Source of the DNA: Saprospirales bacterium
Lineage (GTDB): Bacteria; Bacteroidota; Bacteroidia; Chitinophagales; Saprospiraceae
Reading direction: 5' to 3'
Assembly (NCBI GenBank): GCA_003559985.1
Contig: PWJP01000261.1
Span: 1-12,213, forward strand
DNA: 12,213 bases
Part shown: positions 1-7,597 of the stretch, piece by piece
Position numbering within the stretch: the first letter of the stretch is position 1
Layout: each line of letters opens with the position of its first letter
Notes under the pieces: generated by a model
Database searches by the model: none
Seen by the model: only the letters and a program-made list of their open reading frames with translations
What the model was told of the DNA's origin: nothing
Made by a program: the position numbers and the translations under genes

Positions 1-59
1 TGGTAGGTCTTGTTGCCCGTAACCAATGGCTCCCTGATAGGCGATGTAATTGAACCCAT
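1..59 (-). CDS. actC: ActC, NrfD-like membrane subunit of alternative complex III (5' end only)
   Basis: Only the first 19 complete codons are present; the gene continues past the left edge. The ATG at 59-57 gives MGSITSPIREPLVTGNKTY, which resembles the conserved cytoplasmic N-terminus (SPIREPLVTGNKTY) of Bacteroidota ActC proteins as I remember them. ActC is a multi-pass NrfD/PsrC-family membrane protein that carries the quinol site in alternative complex III. The gene follows actB by 23 bases on the same strand, as expected for the actABCDEF order. An in-frame stop at 74-72 limits the start to this ATG or a non-standard codon just before it. No clear Shine-Dalgarno sequence is visible, which is common in this phylum. 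The identification rests on a short peptide plus context. Confidence 0.8.
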   Translation of the reverse strand, partial: MGSITSPIREPLVTGNKTY

Positions 60-82
60 AAATTCGTCTATTTATACAATTA

Positions 83-3000
83 TTAGGCTTCCTTATTAAT
101 ATTCTCGTCTTTGTTGATGACCTTCATCAAGTATCCCACTGAGGGTCTCACGTTGACTTCCTCCAGAGCATAGTAGCTGAGCGGACTCTCTTTGTCCTTC
201 GTTACCGTGCTTTCCTTGTCATTCATGTCACCGAACTGCAATGCTCCTGTCGGGCAGGCACTGACACAGGCGGTTTTGATATCGCCGTCTCTAAGCGCTC
301 TGCGCTCATTCTTGGCTTTCAACTTGCCCTCCTGAATGCGCTGTACGCAAAAGCTACACTTCTCAATTACTCCCCGGGACCGAACTGTCACATCGGGATT
401 CAATACCATCCGCGTCAAATTGTCGGCGTAGAACGGCACCTCTGTTCCAAATGGATTGTTTTCATTGGCCGGGAACATGTCGTTGGTGGTGTAGTCCAAC
501 CAGTTAAACCTCCTCACTTTATAAGGACAGTTGTTGGCGCAATATCTGGTACCGATACAGCGGTTATAAGTCATTTGGTTCAATCCCTCTGAGGAATGAT
601 TGGTCGCATTCACCGGACATACATTCTCACAGGGAGCATTGTCGCAGTGCTGACACATCATCGGCTGATAAACCACATTGGGATTGTCAAAATCTCCGTA
701 GTAGTATCTGTCAATTCTCAGCCACGTCATCTCCTGATGTCTCTTGACCTGATTCTTACCTACTACAGGCACATTATTTTCAGCCATACAGGCTACCTGA
801 CAAGCACCACAACCAATACAGGAAGACAAATCAACAGTCATACCCCAGTGGTGACCATTGGCATAAAGGTCGTCGTAGCCCGGGTATAAACCTCTTTCAT
901 TGAGATATTGGTGGTGCTCTCTTTCCTTTACAAGATCTTCCACCGCCTCATCAAGCTCGGGCAAATTAGCATTGCGGATAATGGTTCGCCGCGTCAAAGC
1001 ACCCTGAAATCCGGGTCCAATATCTACGATGGCTTGTTCGTCCACATTTATTCGCTCCTGAGTATTTGGATCCTCATCAGCCACCCCAAAAGTGTGGTGA
1101 TACTGAACAGATGCATAAGACCTGTCCTTACCTTTTGGATCACTCACCTCAACCTGGGTGGCATAGTACTGGATGTAGCCATCATTATCCCTCCACATCG
1201 TGGGATAAATATTTGTTCCCACATCTGTCCCGGCAGGTCCTGATACAATCCTTCCATATCCGAGAGGCATAGCTACCTGACCCTCTTGCAAACCATATTG
1301 CGTGGTAACAGGCACATTAAATACTTTCTCACCAATCTTCAACTCAGCCTGATCACCATCCTCAAATCCTTTCCAACCGTTGATTTTGTTGCGTCCGTCC
1401 CATTTCAGGCTGACCGAAAGACAACTGTCGTAAACGGTCCTCAAAAGTGGATCGGGCATTTCTTGCAACCAGGGGTTGTTGGCATACTGGCCATTGCCCA
1501 CATGCACGGTCTCGTAAAAACTCAATTCCAATTCAGCGGAAGAGGGACTCGAAACTCTGTCTCCAAGCCCGGAAACCTCAATGGTTCCATTCTCCTCTGC
1601 ACTGTCGTTATTCTCAAGGGGAATATCTACAAAACCATTGTGCAGGCTGTGATCCCAAAAACGCTGGAACCCTGCAAACCGGCTTTGACGGGGGAATACC
1701 TCTTCCTCCCATGTCTCTCTAATAAAATGATAAAATGGACGTCCCTGACCTGTTGCTTCAGGCAAGGCATCTGCCCATTTCAGAATACTCTCTTCCTTCT
1801 CTCTGGTTTCAAAGAGGGGGTGAATGGTTGGCTGTACAATGCCGTAGTGTCCATCCATTGGATTTACATCGCCCCATGACTCCAGAAAATGATGCGTTGG
1901 ACAGGAGTAGTGGCATTTGGCGAGGGTTTCGTTGGGGAGGGTGGTCATCGATATCCTCAGCGCCACATTATTCATTACCCTTTCAAACTTTTCGCCGTCG
2001 GGAAGATCAAAGACCGGATTGGCTTCATCCAAAACGATCAGTGCATCTACCCTACCATTTTCCATATCACTAATCAACTCATTCATAGCTGCATCGCTAC
2101 CGAGCTTTAAATTGGTGGCCTGATTTCTATCAAGCGACCTGCCGTAGTTTTCCAACAGTTGATTGATACGGATGGCAATGAGCTGTTCTGCTTTATTGTT
2201 AGTACCGGCCAATACCATAGTTGCATGGCCGTCTCTATAGGCATCCACCAGGTTTTGAGCCGCTCTCTTTACTCCATTCTCTGCCTTGGGATTTTTAAAT
2301 GATCCACTCACGGTCACCTGTCCACCGGCATTGAGTAGGCTTGCTACTTCATTGTGAAGCATGGCAGTTGCCAAACCCATTTCAGAAGGTCGCACCAACA
2401 CCCTGTTATCGGCATTGGACCCGGTCAGGGAGAAGTGTGGTTCTATGCAAATAACCCTGCTCATCTCAGCATTTTTGGGATCGCGAATCTTGCGTTTTTT
2501 AGCCCACTGGTGAGCGTACTGAACGGGAGACAGCCAGGTGCCCAAAAAATCAGCACCCAGGGATACCACTACTGAAGCTTCATCAAAGCGATGGCTGGGT
2601 ATAGCTCTTCTTCCAAAAGCCTCCTCGTATGCGTCCAGCATGGCGGCTGATGAAACAGCGTCGTACTGAAAGTGGTTAGCGTTGGTGTACTTTTCTTTAA
2701 ATGCATCTACCGCTCTTCTTGTAGAGGGGCTGTGGACCGTATTGGACAAAATAACGATATTGGCATCTTCAGCCATTTCACCGGTTATTTTCTCGTCTAT
2801 TTCCTCCCAGCTCATTTTTTCAATACCACCCTCATCTTTGACCTTTCCAGGGTATTTCAACCGACTGGTGTCGTACAATTCGAGTACTGAAGCCTGGGCT
2901 TTGGCAGATGTTCCACCTCCGGCGTAAGGAGAGAGCGGATTGCCCTCGATCTTAATAGGTCTTCCCTCACGAGTTTTGACTATGACCGGACAGAAATCAC

Positions 3001-3316
3001 CCCCTTTTACAAAATTGCTTGAGTAATAGGTAGCCACACCGGGAACAACTGAATCTGGCTGCACCACGTAGGGCAAAGCTCTTCTAACCGGCATTTCACA
3101 ACTAGCGGCCAGCGTCGCAGCTCCCAATCCGAAGCCGAGGTATTTCAAAAAATCTCTTCTCGAAGCCTGATGCATTTCACTGTCGGCAACTTCCTCATCA
3201 GCGAGGTCATTCAAAACAGGTGCATCAAAAAACTCCCTGGAGGAGTTTTCTTTAAAATTTTGGGGATTATTGACCTCTTCAGGTCCCACCCACACATTGG
3301 ATTTTTTATGCTTCAT
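83..3316 (-). CDS. actB: ActB, Tat-exported molybdopterin-like/iron-sulfur subunit of alternative complex III
   Basis: This 1077-residue periplasmic protein passes electrons from quinol toward the haems of ActA. Residues 1-50 are a long N-terminal extension. They lead into a twin-arginine motif, SRRDFLK (52-58), and a hydrophobic stretch ending at Cys73 (LAASC), a plausible lipid-anchor cysteine. The part up to about residue 600 resembles a molybdopterin oxidoreductase large subunit (REGRPIKIEGNP near 116-127). It lacks the N-terminal CxxC cluster motif; the only cysteine there is Cys109, so the enzyme-type Fe-S site is missing, as known for ActB. The C-terminal third is a ferredoxin-like DmsB/NrfC module with cysteine groups near 832-843 (CIGCGACQVAC), 887-900 (CQHCDNAPCENVCP), 918-930, 985-990 and 1012-1020. 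This is a fusion of two ancestral subunits, normal for ActB. The gene lies 34 bases after actA and 23 before actC. Confidence 0.95.
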   Translation of the reverse strand: MKHKKSNVWVGPEEVNNPQNFKENSSREFFDAPVLNDLADEEVADSEMHQASRRDFLKYLGFGLGAATLAASCEMPVRRALPYVVQPDSVVPGVATYYSSNFVKGGDFCPVIVKTREGRPIKIEGNPLSPYAGGGTSAKAQASVLELYDTSRLKYPGKVKDEGGIEKMSWEEIDEKITGEMAEDANIVILSNTVHSPSTRRAVDAFKEKYTNANHFQYDAVSSAAMLDAYEEAFGRRAIPSHRFDEASVVVSLGADFLGTWLSPVQYAHQWAKKRKIRDPKNAEMSRVICIEPHFSLTGSNADNRVLVRPSEMGLATAMLHNEVASLLNAGGQVTVSGSFKNPKAENGVKRAAQNLVDAYRDGHATMVLAGTNNKAEQLIAIRINQLLENYGRSLDRNQATNLKLGSDAAMNELISDMENGRVDALIVLDEANPVFDLPDGEKFERVMNNVALRISMTTLPNETLAKCHYSCPTHHFLESWGDVNPMDGHYGIVQPTIHPLFETREKEESILKWADALPEATGQGRPFYHFIRETWEEEVFPRQSRFAGFQRFWDHSLHNGFVDIPLENNDSAEENGTIEVSGLGDRVSSPSSAELELSFYETVHVGNGQYANNPWLQEMPDPLLRTVYDSCLSVSLKWDGRNKINGWKGFEDGDQAELKIGEKVFNVPVTTQYGLQEGQVAMPLGYGRIVSGPAGTDVGTNIYPTMWRDNDGYIQYYATQVEVSDPKGKDRSYASVQYHHTFGVADEDPNTQERINVDEQAIVDIGPGFQGALTRRTIIRNANLPELDEAVEDLVKEREHHQYLNERGLYPGYDDLYANGHHWGMTVDLSSCIGCGACQVACMAENNVPVVGKNQVKRHQEMTWLRIDRYYYGDFDNPNVVYQPMMCQHCDNAPCENVCPVNATNHSSEGLNQMTYNRCIGTRYCANNCPYKVRRFNWLDYTTNDMFPANENNPFGTEVPFYADNLTRMVLNPDVTVRSRGVIEKCSFCVQRIQEGKLKAKNERRALRDGDIKTACVSACPTGALQFGDMNDKESTVTKDKESPLSYYALEEVNVRPSVGYLMKVINKDENINKEA

Positions 3317-3350
3317 TTTATGATGACTTTGAAAGCTTTTTTAAGAAAAA

Positions 3351-4844
3351 TCAATAGTGGCAAGTCTGACATTGCAATCCACCAATATCTTCAACAGTTA
3401 CGCGGTCCATCTCATCTCTTGAGAGCGCATCGTGATACTTTTCGTAAGCTTGCATATAGTATTCATTACCATCTGCAAATCCCTGAACTTCGGTCTGTCT
3501 GTGACAATTTATACACCATCCCATAGACAGGGTGCTGTACTGCGCCAAAACCTCCATTTCTTCCACTTTTCCGTGACAGGTTTGGCAATCCACATTTCCG
3601 GCCACTACGTGTTGAGCGTGGTTAAAGTAAACGTGGTCAGGAAGATTGTGAACTCGCACCCACTCAATGGGTCCGGCTACGTGATCGCGGTCTTCGTGCG
3701 TTAGACTGGAAACCACATTTTCCCACTGACGGTCAACCTCTCTTCGGCCGGCTGCATCTATATAGTCCAGCTCATTGTCTCTGACGTATTGTTCTTCAAT
3801 CCATCTTTTATATATCGCAGCTACTTCGTCCATAGGCATCTCTTCGAAATCCTCAATGTATTCATCACTTGCGGGATCAAAACCAATGGATGCAAATATT
3901 TTAACCAGCTCGGCGGTACCGTGCTCAGAACCAATCTTAATGGCTGTATGGCAGTTCATACAAGTTGAGGTAGGGGGAATCAATGCATTTTTACTCCTTC
4001 TGGCTGCATCGTGACAGTATTGACAATCTATTTCATGTAATCCGGCATGTACAGCATGGGAGAATTCAATTGGTTGCTTGGGGGCGTAATTTTGTTGTCG
4101 CCCGAGATCAATGGCATTATTGACAGTGGTATATCCACCCAGGACTATGACCGCAAACAGTACAAGACCAATTACAGTCTTACTTGTCAGCATGCTCATT
4201 ATAGTTCCCGGCTCAGGGGCCTGACCTGTCTCTTTGGCGATGTGGATAGAGCGTAAAACATTGGCTATTCGGGCCAAAATCAGGGCAAATAAAGTAAGTA
4301 TGACTATGAGAGAAATCAACAGAAATGTGTTGTCTCTCTCTTCCTCTTCCACTTCACCAACCTCGCGAACAGCTACATCAGGAACTCCATATTCACCTTT
4401 ATAAACAGCATCTACATAAGCGAGGATGTTGTCGATCTCATCATCCGTAAGATTTGGAAAATTATTCATGATAGTGGGTGCCCACTCATCCCATAACTCA
4501 ACCGCCTTGGGATGGCCTTCTTCGATCATCCGCTGAGAGTAGCGAATAAAGTATCGCAGGTCTTCAATGGGATAGTCCGCCCAGCGATCCTGAACTCCAC
4601 CGAGTGCCGGACCTGTGAGGTCATCGACCATGTTGCGGTTGTGGCATGCGGCACATTGGGTCCTGAAAATATCGCGACCTTCATCAAGGTCGATACCCTC
4701 CGCTTCAGCCTCGGCTTCAACTTCGGCCATCTCTTCCATGGCCTCCAACTCCTCCTGGACATCTTCCTGAGAGAATGCATCCCGTGGAGTCAGCAACATC
4801 AAGCCGATAAATAAAAGGACGTAACCAAGTAGCGTAAATCTCAT
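3351..4844 (-). CDS. actA: ActA, six-haem membrane-anchored cytochrome c of alternative complex III
   Basis: A 497-residue protein that begins with a signal peptide (about 1-25, ending AFSQ). A strongly acidic Glu/Ala/Met stretch follows (27-56). Next is a mono-haem cytochrome c domain with CAACH at 64-68 and a likely Met ligand near 126. Two membrane helices lie at about 173-191 and 223-239. The C-terminal part carries five more CxxCH motifs at 274 (CQYCH), 295 (CMNCH), 420 (CQTCH), 444 (CINCH) and 492 (CQTCH), the last one residue from the end. The five-haem portion is the ActA module that collects electrons from ActB and delivers them to a cytochrome c or oxidase. The fused N-terminal mono-haem domain is typical of Bacteroidota as I remember them, unlike the shorter penta-haem ActA of Rhodothermus. 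It is the first act gene and has its own promoter upstream. No good Shine-Dalgarno precedes the ATG. Confidence 0.93.
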   Translation of the reverse strand: MRFTLLGYVLLFIGLMLLTPRDAFSQEDVQEELEAMEEMAEVEAEAEAEGIDLDEGRDIFRTQCAACHNRNMVDDLTGPALGGVQDRWADYPIEDLRYFIRYSQRMIEEGHPKAVELWDEWAPTIMNNFPNLTDDEIDNILAYVDAVYKGEYGVPDVAVREVGEVEEEERDNTFLLISLIVILTLFALILARIANVLRSIHIAKETGQAPEPGTIMSMLTSKTVIGLVLFAVIVLGGYTTVNNAIDLGRQQNYAPKQPIEFSHAVHAGLHEIDCQYCHDAARRSKNALIPPTSTCMNCHTAIKIGSEHGTAELVKIFASIGFDPASDEYIEDFEEMPMDEVAAIYKRWIEEQYVRDNELDYIDAAGRREVDRQWENVVSSLTHEDRDHVAGPIEWVRVHNLPDHVYFNHAQHVVAGNVDCQTCHGKVEEMEVLAQYSTLSMGWCINCHRQTEVQGFADGNEYYMQAYEKYHDALSRDEMDRVTVEDIGGLQCQTCHY

Positions 4845-4885
4845 CCTGATATATTATTTGTGTGAAATGTTTTTAACAATACTGT

Positions 4886-4903
4886 GACATTTTTTCCAAT
4901 GTC
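4886..4903. promoter_or_regulatory. Perfect inverted repeat at the expected act transcript start
   Basis: On the minus strand this reads GACATT-N6-AATGTC, a perfect 6+6 repeat with a six-base centre. It lies 5-22 bases downstream of the predicted -7 box for actA, so it spans or closely follows the transcription start. It could be an operator for a dimeric regulator or a small hairpin at the 5' end of the act mRNA. The sequence does not match a regulator site that I recognise. Confidence 0.4.
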
Positions 4904-4907
4904 GGGG

Positions 4908-4938
4908 CAAATTTAGGTCAATAGGTTATCATTAACAA
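4908..4938 (-). promoter_or_regulatory. Predicted act operon promoter, Bacteroidota type
   Basis: On the minus strand, TTG (4938-4936), a 20-base spacer and TAAATTTG (4915-4908) fit the Bacteroidota primary sigma factor pattern (TTTG or TTG, 19-21 bases, TAnnTTTG). The transcript should begin near 4903-4899 and carry a leader of roughly 55-60 bases before the actA ATG at 4844. The 138-base gap after thyA supports separate transcription of the act genes. Confidence 0.6.
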
Positions 4939-4982
4939 TACAATTAATCGAATCCAAATTATTTAGATATATTCTAAATTGA

Positions 4983-5777
4983 TTACACCGCAATGGGCGC
5001 TCGAATGCCCGGCGCCGGTTCATACCCTAACAATCTGATATCTTGATACTTAAACAGGTCAATGTCCTTAATGGCGGGATTTAACTCCAATTTTGGAATG
5101 CTTCCCGGCTCGCGCTGAAGTTGTGTTTTTGCCTGTTCAAAGTGATTGGCGTACAAATGGACATCTCCGAAAGTGTGGATAAATTCTCCAGGTTTCAAAT
5201 CGCAAACCTGCGCAATCATGTGCGTGAGCAAGCTGTAAGAGGCAATATTAAAAGGTACACCCAGAAACACATCGGCGGATCGCTGATACAGTTGACAACT
5301 CAAATGGCCATTTTCCACATAGAACTGAAAGAGGCAGTGGCAAGGCGTGAGTGCCATTTTATCGAGCTCACCACTATTCCATGCATTCACCAAAATCCTC
5401 CTGGATTCGGGCTGATTGTTGATGAGGTCGATGACGTATTTAATTTGATCCACCTTGGTGCCGTCCGGCGCTTCCCACGATCTCCATTGTTTTCCATAAA
5501 CATGACCCAGGTCACCATTTTCATCGGCCCATTCATTCCAAATCCTGATCCCGTGTTCCTGAAGATAAGCCACATTGGTATCACCTTTCAAAAACCATAG
5601 CAATTCGTGTACTATGGACTTAAAGTGCACCTTTTTGGTAGTCAGGAGAGGAAAACCCGCTCGCAGATCAAAACGCATCTGGTAACCAAACACACTTCTG
5701 GTGCCGGTCCCTGTTCGATCTCCCCTGTCATTTCCCTCCTTTAAGATGTGATCCAGCAGATGTAAATATTGCTTCAA
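4983..5777 (-). CDS. thyA: Thymidylate synthase
   Basis: ThyA methylates dUMP to dTMP with methylene-tetrahydrofolate in the cytoplasm, the only de novo source of thymidylate. I start it at the TTG at 5777-5775. The protein is then 264 residues, the length of E. coli ThyA, and every key residue takes the E. coli number: Arg21 (RTGTGT), Arg126-Arg127, catalytic Cys146 (LTPCHC), Asp169, Asn177, His207 and Tyr209, ending in a short hydrophobic tail, PIAV. A strong purine tract, AAAGGAAGGG (5790-5781), lies at ribosome-binding distance. The frame stays open to an ATG at 5864, adding 29 residues rich in Ile and Tyr that are unlike any ThyA N-terminus I know. That ATG lies at the predicted transcript start, so I regard it as false. 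The gene precedes the act operon on the same strand and is divergent from the rsmF-like gene. Confidence 0.96.
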   Translation of the reverse strand: MKQYLHLLDHILKEGNDRGDRTGTGTRSVFGYQMRFDLRAGFPLLTTKKVHFKSIVHELLWFLKGDTNVAYLQEHGIRIWNEWADENGDLGHVYGKQWRSWEAPDGTKVDQIKYVIDLINNQPESRRILVNAWNSGELDKMALTPCHCLFQFYVENGHLSCQLYQRSADVFLGVPFNIASYSLLTHMIAQVCDLKPGEFIHTFGDVHLYANHFEQAKTQLQREPGSIPKLELNPAIKDIDLFKYQDIRLLGYEPAPGIRAPIAV

Positions 5778-5780
5778 ATT

Positions 5781-5790
5781 CCCTTCCTTT
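5781..5790 (-). promoter_or_regulatory. Ribosome binding site that fixes the thyA TTG start
   Basis: The minus strand reads AAAGGAAGGG, with the AGGA core ending seven bases before the TTG codon. It is the clearest Shine-Dalgarno sequence in the window, where most starts have none. It supports TTG initiation at 5777 over the ATG codons at 5864 and 5852. Confidence 0.65.
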
Positions 5791-5826
5791 TCGTGAAAGT
5801 AATAAATTATACGGCCTAAGACATAC

Positions 5827-5845
5827 ACATATATTATATATATGT
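5827..5845. repeat. AT-rich perfect inverted repeat in the thyA leader
   Basis: ACATATAT, a three-base centre and ATATATGT form a 19-base palindrome with eight-base arms. It lies about 15-35 bases into the predicted thyA transcript and 50 bases before the TTG start. In RNA it would form a weak A-U hairpin; in DNA it could be an operator. It also accounts for the odd Ile/Tyr-rich peptide obtained if translation is assumed from 5864. Confidence 0.5.
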
Positions 5846-5866
5846 TTTTCATATCTAAATCCACCT

Positions 5867-5897
5867 CAAAGCTACTACTTTTCCAAATGCTGGCAAA
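5867..5897 (-). promoter_or_regulatory. Predicted thyA promoter, Bacteroidota type
   Basis: On the minus strand, TTTG (5897-5894), a 19-base spacer and TAGCTTTG (5874-5867) match the Bacteroidota consensus at every defined base. Transcription should begin near 5862-5858. This places the ATG at 5864 at or upstream of the start and leaves a leader of about 80 bases before the TTG codon. Confidence 0.7.
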
Positions 5898-6096
5898 AAT
5901 CAGGCAATGTTTTCGAAAAAACCTTTGACTAAAATCACGATATGTGCCTGGAAATAAGGCCTTCTGATTTAGATTGGCATTATAGTTTCTCGCTCGTGAA
6001 AATTCAGGTTCAATAAATTATTTGGCACATTTCACATGAGTAACTACCAACACCCAACATTTTTTCAGAAATGGTGATATTTTTTACCCGCTCCTT

Positions 6097-6104
6097 TACC
6101 TTTG
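6097..6104 (+). promoter_or_regulatory. Possible -7 box for the rsmF-like gene
   Basis: TACCTTTG matches the TAnnTTTG pattern and would start transcription near 6110, about a dozen bases before the ATG at 6123. No TTG or TTTG is found 19-21 bases upstream, so this is only a half-match. A short leader with GAGGGGC at 6104-6110 would leave little room for ribosome binding, unless the ATG at 6150 is used instead. Confidence 0.3.
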
Positions 6105-6122
6105 AGGGGCAAAGAAATCTAA

Positions 6123-7496
6123 ATGGAACCAAGTCCGCTTTTTTTCAGCATGGCAAGGGAGGTAATCCCGGAGCGCGAGTTTTCGGATTTCAAAAACTCT
6201 CTACAGAAAGAGCCCGTGACCGGTTTGAAGTCAAACTCCCGAAAACTGCAACATAAGCTCGACTTTGAGGGAGCAGAAATGGTTCCCTGGAATGCATCGG
6301 GCAAAGTTCTTAAAGAGCGACCATCATTTACCAACGACCCCTGGTTTCACGCCGGAACTTACTATGTACAGGACCCCTCTGCCATGTTCGCGGAGTACAT
6401 TTTAGGGCAGCCTGGACTTTTACTTCCCCCGGAGCCTGTCATTGGAGACCTGTGTGCCGCACCGGGCGGAAAGTCAGTCGGTGTCCTAAATCATCTGAAT
6501 GGCAAGGGCGTTTTAATTGCCAATGAAGTGATTCCCAAACGCTTTCAGGTTTTGAAGGACAACTTAACCAAATGGGGGCACACCAATGTGCTTTTGAGCA
6601 ATCATCCCATAGACCGACTCATTAAACTACCACCTACTTTTGACCTTTTGTTGATGGATGTTCCCTGTTCGGGAGAGGGAATGTTTCGGAAAAGCGAAGC
6701 CGCGGTCAAAGCCTGGACACCGGAGTTGGTCAAAATGAATGCAAAGCGGCAAACAGAATTGATGCAGAAAGCCCTGAGTCTGGTAAAACCCGGTGGCATC
6801 GTAATCTACTGCACCTGTACGCTCAATCGCACTGAAAATGAGGCAGTAATTGCCGGGCTTAGTAAAAACTTTGAGTTAGAGGGAATAGACATTAATTTTC
6901 CAGAAGCGTGGAATTTGCTGGTAAGAATAGAAAACGACCATCAATTTATACGCTTTTTGCCACATCGGGTGAAGGGAGAGGGAATGACCTGGACCTGCTT
7001 CAGAGTACTCGGAAACGACCACCAGCCCGGGGCCTCCAACAAAAAGCGACCTCAGCTTTCAGAATTATCTTCCAGGAAGAGGCAAGAACTGTCAGGTATT
7101 TTTGATCAAAAAAAATTGGCAACTGAACTCCTTTTAGAAGATGAAAAGGGGCAAATTCACCTGATGAGCCGAAAACAGCGATCAATATGGGATTTGATTA
7201 CCGGATATGTGAAGTGCAGTATTCTGTCCATCGGAACATTCAAAAAAGAGAGATTCACACCCAATCACTTTTCAGCCATGGCGGGACTCTACGATAAATC
7301 ATCTGATCCCCTTTCCCTCGATCTTTCACAGAGCAGAAAATACCTCAGACGTCAAACATTTCCCACTTCATCTTCCCTTTCACAGGGCTATCGGATTGTG
7401 GAATACCGGGATGCAACCCTGGGATGGGTAAAAGTACACAAAGACGGCAGAAAATGGACCAACCTCTACCCCACCGCCCATAGAATTATCAATTGA
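6123..7496 (+). CDS. rsmF: 16S rRNA (cytosine-C5)-methyltransferase, RsmF/NOL1-NOP2-Sun family
   Basis: A 457-residue SAM-dependent enzyme of the m5C RNA methyltransferase family, close in size to E. coli RsmF (YebU), which methylates C1407 of 16S rRNA. The SAM-binding motif is DLCAAPGGKS (109-118). Motif IV is PCSGEG with Cys182, and motif VI is YCTCT with Cys232, the two-cysteine arrangement of this family in which the motif VI cysteine attacks the base and the motif IV cysteine assists release. GLKSNSRK (34-41) is a weakened form of the N-terminal GLRVNTLK motif. The C-terminal part, from about 330, should be the RsmF-type RNA-binding domain and ends KWTNLYPTAHRI. The ATG follows directly after an in-frame TAA; Met10 (6150) is an alternative start. 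The exact rRNA target is inferred from the family and could differ. Confidence 0.9.
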   Translation: MEPSPLFFSMAREVIPEREFSDFKNSLQKEPVTGLKSNSRKLQHKLDFEGAEMVPWNASGKVLKERPSFTNDPWFHAGTYYVQDPSAMFAEYILGQPGLLLPPEPVIGDLCAAPGGKSVGVLNHLNGKGVLIANEVIPKRFQVLKDNLTKWGHTNVLLSNHPIDRLIKLPPTFDLLLMDVPCSGEGMFRKSEAAVKAWTPELVKMNAKRQTELMQKALSLVKPGGIVIYCTCTLNRTENEAVIAGLSKNFELEGIDINFPEAWNLLVRIENDHQFIRFLPHRVKGEGMTWTCFRVLGNDHQPGASNKKRPQLSELSSRKRQELSGIFDQKKLATELLLEDEKGQIHLMSRKQRSIWDLITGYVKCSILSIGTFKKERFTPNHFSAMAGLYDKSSDPLSLDLSQSRKYLRRQTFPTSSSLSQGYRIVEYRDATLGWVKVHKDGRKWTNLYPTAHRIIN

Positions 7497-7566
7497 CACA
7501 AAATCCGTTAATTCGGTCGTAAATTTTTGACAATCATTGATTTAACCCGAACAAAAGACTGGTCTG

Positions 7567-7597
7567 CACCAAAAATAATTCTGGTCATATTTTGGTG
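7567..7597. terminator. Ten-base-pair stem-loop after the rsmF-like gene
   Basis: CACCAAAAATA (7567-7577) pairs with TATTTTGGTG (7588-7597) around a ten-base loop; one A is unpaired. It starts 71 bases after the rsmF-like stop codon. The A/T-rich arms could act as a terminator, but no U-run follows on the plus strand, so a regulatory palindrome is equally possible. Confidence 0.4.

Larger units (their letters stand above)
5778..6122. other. Divergent intergenic region between thyA and the rsmF-like gene
   Basis: With the TTG start of thyA, this 345-base stretch has no convincing gene. Its left part holds the thyA leader (binding site, AT-rich inverted repeat) and the thyA promoter at 5867-5897. 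Its right end holds a possible -7 box for the rsmF-like gene at 6097-6104. Between about 5900 and 6090 I see only A+T-rich sequence without strong repeats or a coding frame that carries a recognisable protein. Confidence 0.6.

Noticed and set aside
1286..1879. A 197-codon open frame on the plus strand inside actB
   Set aside because: It is antisense to a strongly conserved part of actB, has no recognisable domain or ribosome binding site, and its composition is that of a reverse-strand shadow.
83..3316. ActB as a true molybdenum enzyme (for example a formate dehydrogenase or polysulfide reductase catalytic chain)
   Set aside because: The N-terminal cluster cysteines are missing, the iron-sulfur subunit is fused on, and the neighbours are actA and actC; this is the non-catalytic ActB form.
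3317..3350. Palindrome around AAAGCTTT between actA and actB
   Set aside because: It is very short, A/T-rich and inside a 34-base operon gap; it is most likely chance and not a terminator.
5121..5600. A 159-codon open frame on the plus strand inside thyA
   Set aside because: It lies wholly antisense to the conserved ThyA core and encodes nothing recognisable.
6071..6256. A 61-codon frame overlapping the start of the rsmF-like gene
   Set aside because: It runs in another frame through the start of the methyltransferase, has no family resemblance, and ends inside it.
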